A stretch of DNA of 64,000 bases from CBDFGK01 sp965247075 (GTDB lineage: Bacteria; Pseudomonadota; Gammaproteobacteria; Pseudomonadales; Halieaceae). Within the stretch, counting starts at the first letter, position 1; each line of letters opens with the position of its first letter. The DNA lies in NCBI GenBank assembly GCA_965247075.1, contig CBDFGK010000003.1, positions 248,001 to 312,000 of the forward strand, given 5' to 3'. The notes beneath the pieces are model-generated. The model had not been told where the DNA came from and searched no databases. It worked only from the letters and a program-made list of their open reading frames with translations. Below are positions 60,657 to 64,000 of the stretch, piece by piece. The translations under genes were made by a program, and so were the position numbers.

Positions 60657-60865
60657 TAAGGATATAATTTTTCGAACAGGGTCGCCTGGTAAAGTAGTTT
60701 TTTATCAGGGACAGGCCCGCTGCTCCAATTGCAAGCTATCGAAACCAGGCGCCGGCAACTTTCTGGCCCCTCCGGTTCAGGTTCGGGTTCAGATGGCCAC
60801 AGAAAGAAGGCGACATTCGCCACCACAGGAATCGCAATCATCCAGTGCAAAAATCGCAGCTTCAC
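60635..60865 (-). CDS. Small membrane protein after coaX, probably truncated SPOR-type protein
   Basis: The GTG at 60865 overlaps the coaX stop by 4 bp (GTGA), showing coupled translation. The 76-residue product has one N-terminal membrane helix (HWMIAIPVVANVAFFLW), then a short PEPEPEPE linker and no recognisable domain. In Pseudomonas a membrane-anchored SPOR-domain gene follows coaX in this place, so this is probably its remnant, with the peptidoglycan-binding C-terminal half lost where the tRNA promoter begins. It may no longer function. The linker start is compatible with that family, but the assignment rests on position. Confidence 0.5.
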   Translation of the reverse strand: MKLRFLHWMIAIPVVANVAFFLWPSEPEPEPEGPESCRRLVSIACNWSSGPVPDKKLLYQATLFEKLYPYCKPAGV

Positions 60866-61611
60866 GCTATTCCCACCCTCTCTTCCCGGCAAGACGCGGC
60901 CAGCAGCGCCAATCCATCCATCACCAGGTGCGTATCAAAGCGGCCACCCAGGTCCAGCACCTCCTGTATAGCAAGGCCATTACCACCGCTGAAGACCAGG
61001 GAGAATTTCTCAGCCTGCCTGGACATTGCCAAGGCTATCGCTCCAGCCTGTGATAACAACAAACCGTTGTAAACCGCCTGCTCAGTACTGCGCCCCGGCG
61101 CTATGGAATCGCGGGGTGCGTCGGAAAACCTCACCCGGTCAGTGTCTTGCAGCAATGCTTTTTCTATGGAATCAAAGCCGGGCAGTATGTAGCCACCCAG
61201 GTGTTCTCCGCCCACGGCGACAAAATCGATGGTCAAGGCACTACCCGCATCCACCACGCAGACTCCGTAGCCGCTGTTCGCGTCGAGCTGACGCCAGGCC
61301 GCGATCATTGCCAGCCAGCGATCTACACCCATGCGCTGCGGTTCAGCATAACTATTGACCAGGCCGCAAGCGGAGGCAGAGCTACGCGCAAACCAGGGCT
61401 CAATATTCCAGTGATGCTGTGCCTCCTGCCTGGCCACCGTCTCAAATTCAGCGCCGGCCACACTGGCGATCCACAGCTCAGCGGGCGGCTGCGCCAGCGC
61501 GGGCAGGATATTGGCGGATTGTCTGTCCAGCACTCCCGACTCTACCAGCTCCTCTCCACGACACAGTCGCCACTTGGCGCGGGTATTGCCGACATCCATC
61601 TGCAATATCAA
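60862..61611 (-). CDS. coaX: Type III pantothenate kinase
   Basis: CoaX phosphorylates pantothenate, the first step of coenzyme A synthesis. I start it at TTG 61611 (249 residues), 8 nt after a GAGG; the family start reads ILQMDVGNTRAKWR. The phosphate-binding DVGNTRAKW, the GVDRWLAMIAAW helix and VVDAGSALTIDFV with GGYILPGF are all present. The frame extends to 61725 through an IS6-family relic, which is not part of the gene. In relatives birA lies just upstream; here it is missing. Confidence 0.93.
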   Translation of the reverse strand: MILQMDVGNTRAKWRLCRGEELVESGVLDRQSANILPALAQPPAELWIASVAGAEFETVARQEAQHHWNIEPWFARSSASACGLVNSYAEPQRMGVDRWLAMIAAWRQLDANSGYGVCVVDAGSALTIDFVAVGGEHLGGYILPGFDSIEKALLQDTDRVRFSDAPRDSIAPGRSTEQAVYNGLLLSQAGAIALAMSRQAEKFSLVFSGGNGLAIQEVLDLGGRFDTHLVMDGLALLAASCREERVGIA

Positions 61612-61659
61612 GATTGCGGCCTCAAGCTGACTTCTCCCATGAATCACCTGGGTTCTTAC

Positions 61660-61813
61660 GAGAGGCCTTTTCGATGCGAGGCGCATAGTGGATGAGCCAA
61701 CGCCAGATGGTGCTATGATACACAATATAGCCTCGCTCCTGCATCAGCTCTGCCAAGTCGCGATAGCTCAGCGAGTAGGCGACATACCAGCGCAGGCATT
61801 GTAATATGATTTC
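61660..61813 (-). pseudogene. IS6-family transposase fragment
   Basis: About 50 codons read EIILQCLRWYVAYSLSYRDL, then AELMQERG and HSTIWRWLIHYAPRIEKA, the helix-turn-helix region of IS6-family transposases. A TAA precedes it, and the DDE domain is absent. It stands where birA would be expected upstream of coaX, and may be a scar of the event that removed birA. Confidence 0.8.
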
Positions 61814-61888
61814 TTATCTGGTGAGGTCGGCCTTTGCAGCTGATCATATTTTATCCAATAACCGGTTCTGATGGTTTCCAAGATGTTG

Positions 61889-62683
61889 CTAGGCCATTCC
61901 CAGGCCCGCCAGCAGGGCTTGGTTCTCTCGCTCAATGTGCTTGAAGAACGCCGGATCAGACAACTCGCTGGCTGCAGCGTCATCCGCTATGACGACCGTA
62001 TTCGGGTGCATTTGTAGAGCCGAAGCCGGGTTCCAGGCAGACACTGGCCCTTGGACCATCGCCTTGATTGCCTTTGATTTGCTCTCTCCAGTGGCCAGTA
62101 ATACGACCATTCGTGCGTCCATGATAGTGCCAATGCCCATGGTGAGTGATAAGTGTGGCTGGCGCTCACCCTCTCCGAAAAAACGGGCATTGTCCTCAAT
62201 CGTTTCACGAGTCAGTGTTTTGACCCGGGTGCGTGATGTAAGACAAGAAGTGGGTTCGTTAAAACCGATGTGTCCGTTGCGGCCGATTCCCAGCAACTGT
62301 ATGTCGATACCATCTCTGTCACTGATTGCTTTTTCGTATTCCTCGCAGGCTCGTATGGGGTGAGCGGCATCTCCCTGGGGAACTCGCGTATTGCTCTTGT
62401 CGATATCAATGTGGTCGAAAAATTCCTGATTCATAAAGTGGCGATAGCTCTGAGGATGCTCCGGGGGTAAGTCGAGGTATTCATCCAAATTAAAGGTGTG
62501 CACCTGAGCGAAGGAGAGCTCGCCGGAGCGGTTGCGTTCGATCAACTCTCGGTACAAGCTGATCGGCGTTGTGCCCGTAGCGAGGCCAAACACGGAGTCG
62601 GGCTTATGTTTCAGCTGCATGCTGAAAATATTGGCCCCATAACATGCCACATCTGCGGGCGTCTCGAGAATGACTACTTTCAT
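61889..62683 (-). CDS. nagB: Glucosamine-6-phosphate deaminase
   Basis: NagB converts glucosamine-6-phosphate to fructose-6-phosphate and ammonia, the last step of N-acetylglucosamine use. The 264 residues have the N-terminal MKVVILETPADVACYGA, the phosphate loop GLATGTTPISLYREL, the active-site NLDEYLDLPPEHPQSYRHFM and GIGRNGHIGFNEP. Its ATG overlaps the nagA stop (ATGA), so the two are co-translated. The usual allosteric C-terminal region is shortened to about the 264-residue size common outside enterobacteria. Confidence 0.95.
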   Translation of the reverse strand: MKVVILETPADVACYGANIFSMQLKHKPDSVFGLATGTTPISLYRELIERNRSGELSFAQVHTFNLDEYLDLPPEHPQSYRHFMNQEFFDHIDIDKSNTRVPQGDAAHPIRACEEYEKAISDRDGIDIQLLGIGRNGHIGFNEPTSCLTSRTRVKTLTRETIEDNARFFGEGERQPHLSLTMGIGTIMDARMVVLLATGESKSKAIKAMVQGPVSAWNPASALQMHPNTVVIADDAAASELSDPAFFKHIERENQALLAGLGMA

Positions 62684-63861
62684 TTAAGCTTCCTGATCCA
62701 GTTTACAGCAGTGTTGACCTGATGTGATTGCTGTACTCCGGCAACCCAGGTGTTGTGGACCTTGAAATCACGGTCAAAATGAACAAAATCTGCTCGGTAA
62801 CCGCTGGCAATTCGCCCAAGTTGATTCTCCAAGCCAAGGAAGCTAGCGGGATAAAGGGCGGCCATACGCAAACTTTCCTCCAAAGGCAGGCTCACTGAGT
62901 TAGTGGTGATACGAACGGCATCGATCATGCCAATGGCAGAGCCTGCCAGTACTCCCTCGGAGTTGATCAGCCTGCCATCGCGCTCCTCAATTCGTTCGCC
63001 GTAAATTTCAAAAAATGGATCTTCGCCCCCCACGGTTGACATAGCATCGCTTACTAACATCAATTTACCCTGTGGTTTCATTCTGTGGGCTATTTGGATG
63101 CTGGCTGGGTGAACGTGATGCCCGTCTGTTATAACGCCCACCCAAGTACTGTCGCTATCCAACGCAGCACCGACAGTACCTGGCTCACGTGCCTCCAGCG
63201 CACTCATCGCATTGAATAGGTGAGTGAAGCCCTGTAAACCCTCGGCAATGGCGCTTTTGATCTGTTCATAACTGGCGTTGGTATGCCCGGCGCAAACATG
63301 AATGCCAGCTTCGACCAGCTCTCTTATCTGTCCCGGCAGGGCGTGCTCCGGGGCCAGGGTAACAATGACCTTTAGCTCACCAAGAGATGTCAGCCACTCA
63401 ATATCCTCTGCCAACGGGGGGCGTATCAGACTTGCCTTGTGGGTGCCGCGTTTGCCTACATCGAAGAATGGACCTTCAATATGGATGCCCAATACCCCCG
63501 CATTGCCAGCGGCCATTGCCTCGCGCACGGCGTCAATCCCAGCCTGCTGATTGTCACGAGTGTCGCTAATCAAAGTCGGCATCATGCCGGTGGTCCCGCT
63601 CGGACGATGCCCGGCAGTGATAGTGTCCACACTTTCGCGGCAAGGTGCGTTATTCAGCATTACGCCACCACCACCGTTGACCTGGATGTCAATAAATCCG
63701 GGAGCGAAAATACCCTCTTTCAGTATTGTTCTTTTTAGTGAGTCGGGCAACTCACTGCTGGGCAGAACCTGCACTATTGTATTTTCCTCAACAATGACAG
63801 CGTACTCATCGAGAAACTGATCTCCATCGAAGAGGGTTTTTGCCTGGATGGCATAGTTCAT
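62680..63861 (-). CDS. nagA: N-acetylglucosamine-6-phosphate deacetylase
   Basis: NagA removes acetate from N-acetylglucosamine-6-phosphate and feeds NagB. The 393 residues start MNYAIQAKTLFDGDQFL; a GTG 15 bp upstream is in frame. The amidohydrolase features are clear: FAPGFIDIQVNGGGGVML, HIEGPFFDVGKRGTHK with the metal-binding glutamate, CAGHTNASYEQ, GFTHLFNAMSALEAREPG and the catalytic aspartate in LVSDAMSTVGG. Its ATG overlaps the stop of the preceding LacI-type reading frame, pointing to one operon of regulator, nagA and nagB. Chitin or peptidoglycan sugars are the likely source. Confidence 0.95.
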   Translation of the reverse strand: MNYAIQAKTLFDGDQFLDEYAVIVEENTIVQVLPSSELPDSLKRTILKEGIFAPGFIDIQVNGGGGVMLNNAPCRESVDTITAGHRPSGTTGMMPTLISDTRDNQQAGIDAVREAMAAGNAGVLGIHIEGPFFDVGKRGTHKASLIRPPLAEDIEWLTSLGELKVIVTLAPEHALPGQIRELVEAGIHVCAGHTNASYEQIKSAIAEGLQGFTHLFNAMSALEAREPGTVGAALDSDSTWVGVITDGHHVHPASIQIAHRMKPQGKLMLVSDAMSTVGGEDPFFEIYGERIEERDGRLINSEGVLAGSAIGMIDAVRITTNSVSLPLEESLRMAALYPASFLGLENQLGRIASGYRADFVHFDRDFKVHNTWVAGVQQSHQVNTAVNWIRKLK

Positions 63862-64000
63862 AGTGGAACTGGGCACGTCGAGTTACGCGTTACTAATTGT
63901 GGTCGAAAACCGTTGTCTGGCAGATCCTCGGGCTCGCCCCTAAGAAACGCGATCATTTTATGCCCCAGCTCCGTGAGGTAATTGGTAATATCGTAGGCAG
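63858..64000 (-). pseudogene. LacI-family regulator fragment, apparent internal deletion
   Basis: The frame entering from the window edge reads AYDITNYLTELGHKMIAFLR GEPED, the middle of a LacI-type sugar-binding domain, and passes almost at once to FRPQLVTRNSTCPVPL, the usual C-terminal end. About 130 residues that normally lie between are missing. It overlaps the nagA start. It would be the operon repressor if intact. The rest of the gene is beyond the window, so its state is uncertain. Confidence 0.55.

Overview
The window is a gammaproteobacterial chromosome segment built around one very long ribosomal and transcription supercluster, read almost entirely on the minus strand. From high to low coordinates it runs tRNA-Thr, tRNA-Tyr, tRNA-Gly, tRNA-Thr, tuf, tRNA-Trp, secE, nusG, rplK, rplA, rplJ, rplL, rpoB, rpoC, rpsL, rpsG, fusA, tuf (broken), then the S10, spc and alpha operons from rpsJ to rplQ. 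The flanks, uvrA next to a YajR-type MFS transporter on one side and coaX on the other, match the neighbourhood known from Pseudomonas and relatives. This suggests a Pseudomonadales/Cellvibrionales-type organism. That placement is inferred from gene order and protein similarity, not from a tree.

The core is almost untouched, but it has been invaded or broken at nearly every operon boundary. (1) Positions 1192-11259, between the MFS gene and uvrA, hold a giant autotransporter adhesin with a 13-nt poly-C tract near its start, an IS1182-type element and a small DUF1640-like gene bracketed by an exact 80-bp duplication of the uvrA promoter. (2) Positions 14210-16940 hold a DprE1/DprE2-like oxidase and reductase behind a HAD phosphatase that lacks its usual UbiA prenyltransferase half, plus a methyltransferase relic. 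(3) Positions 30900-36160 break the tuf-rpsJ junction: tuf has lost its start and P-loop, and an opposite-strand segment carries a CoA-transferase, fusA2 and two decayed genes. (4) Positions 39340-40735 hold an ISNCY/IS1202-type element placed two bases from the rpoC stop and 15 bp upstream of the str promoter. (5) Positions 55045-60495 hold an island at tRNA-Thr(UGU), delimited by a 38-bp copy of the tRNA 5' half. It carries a compact operon of a ribbon-helix-helix protein, an MT-A70 methyltransferase, a second DNA methyltransferase and an HNH nuclease, then a broken tyrosine integrase and a HEPN-like protein. (6) Positions 60600-64000 hold a truncated second gene after coaX, coaX, an IS6-family relic, nagB, nagA and a LacI-type regulator that appears internally deleted.

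The core genes make the ribosome, RNA polymerase, SecYE and the elongation factors. Promoters with clear -35/-10 boxes and 17-bp spacers are visible ahead of rpsJ, rpsL, tRNA-Tyr and tRNA-Thr(UGU). The number of IS elements, relics and truncations between otherwise intact housekeeping genes suggests a genome undergoing decay, as in some host-associated lineages. The best candidates for a little-described system are the four-gene methyltransferase/HNH operon in the tRNA-Thr island and the possibly phase-variable giant adhesin.
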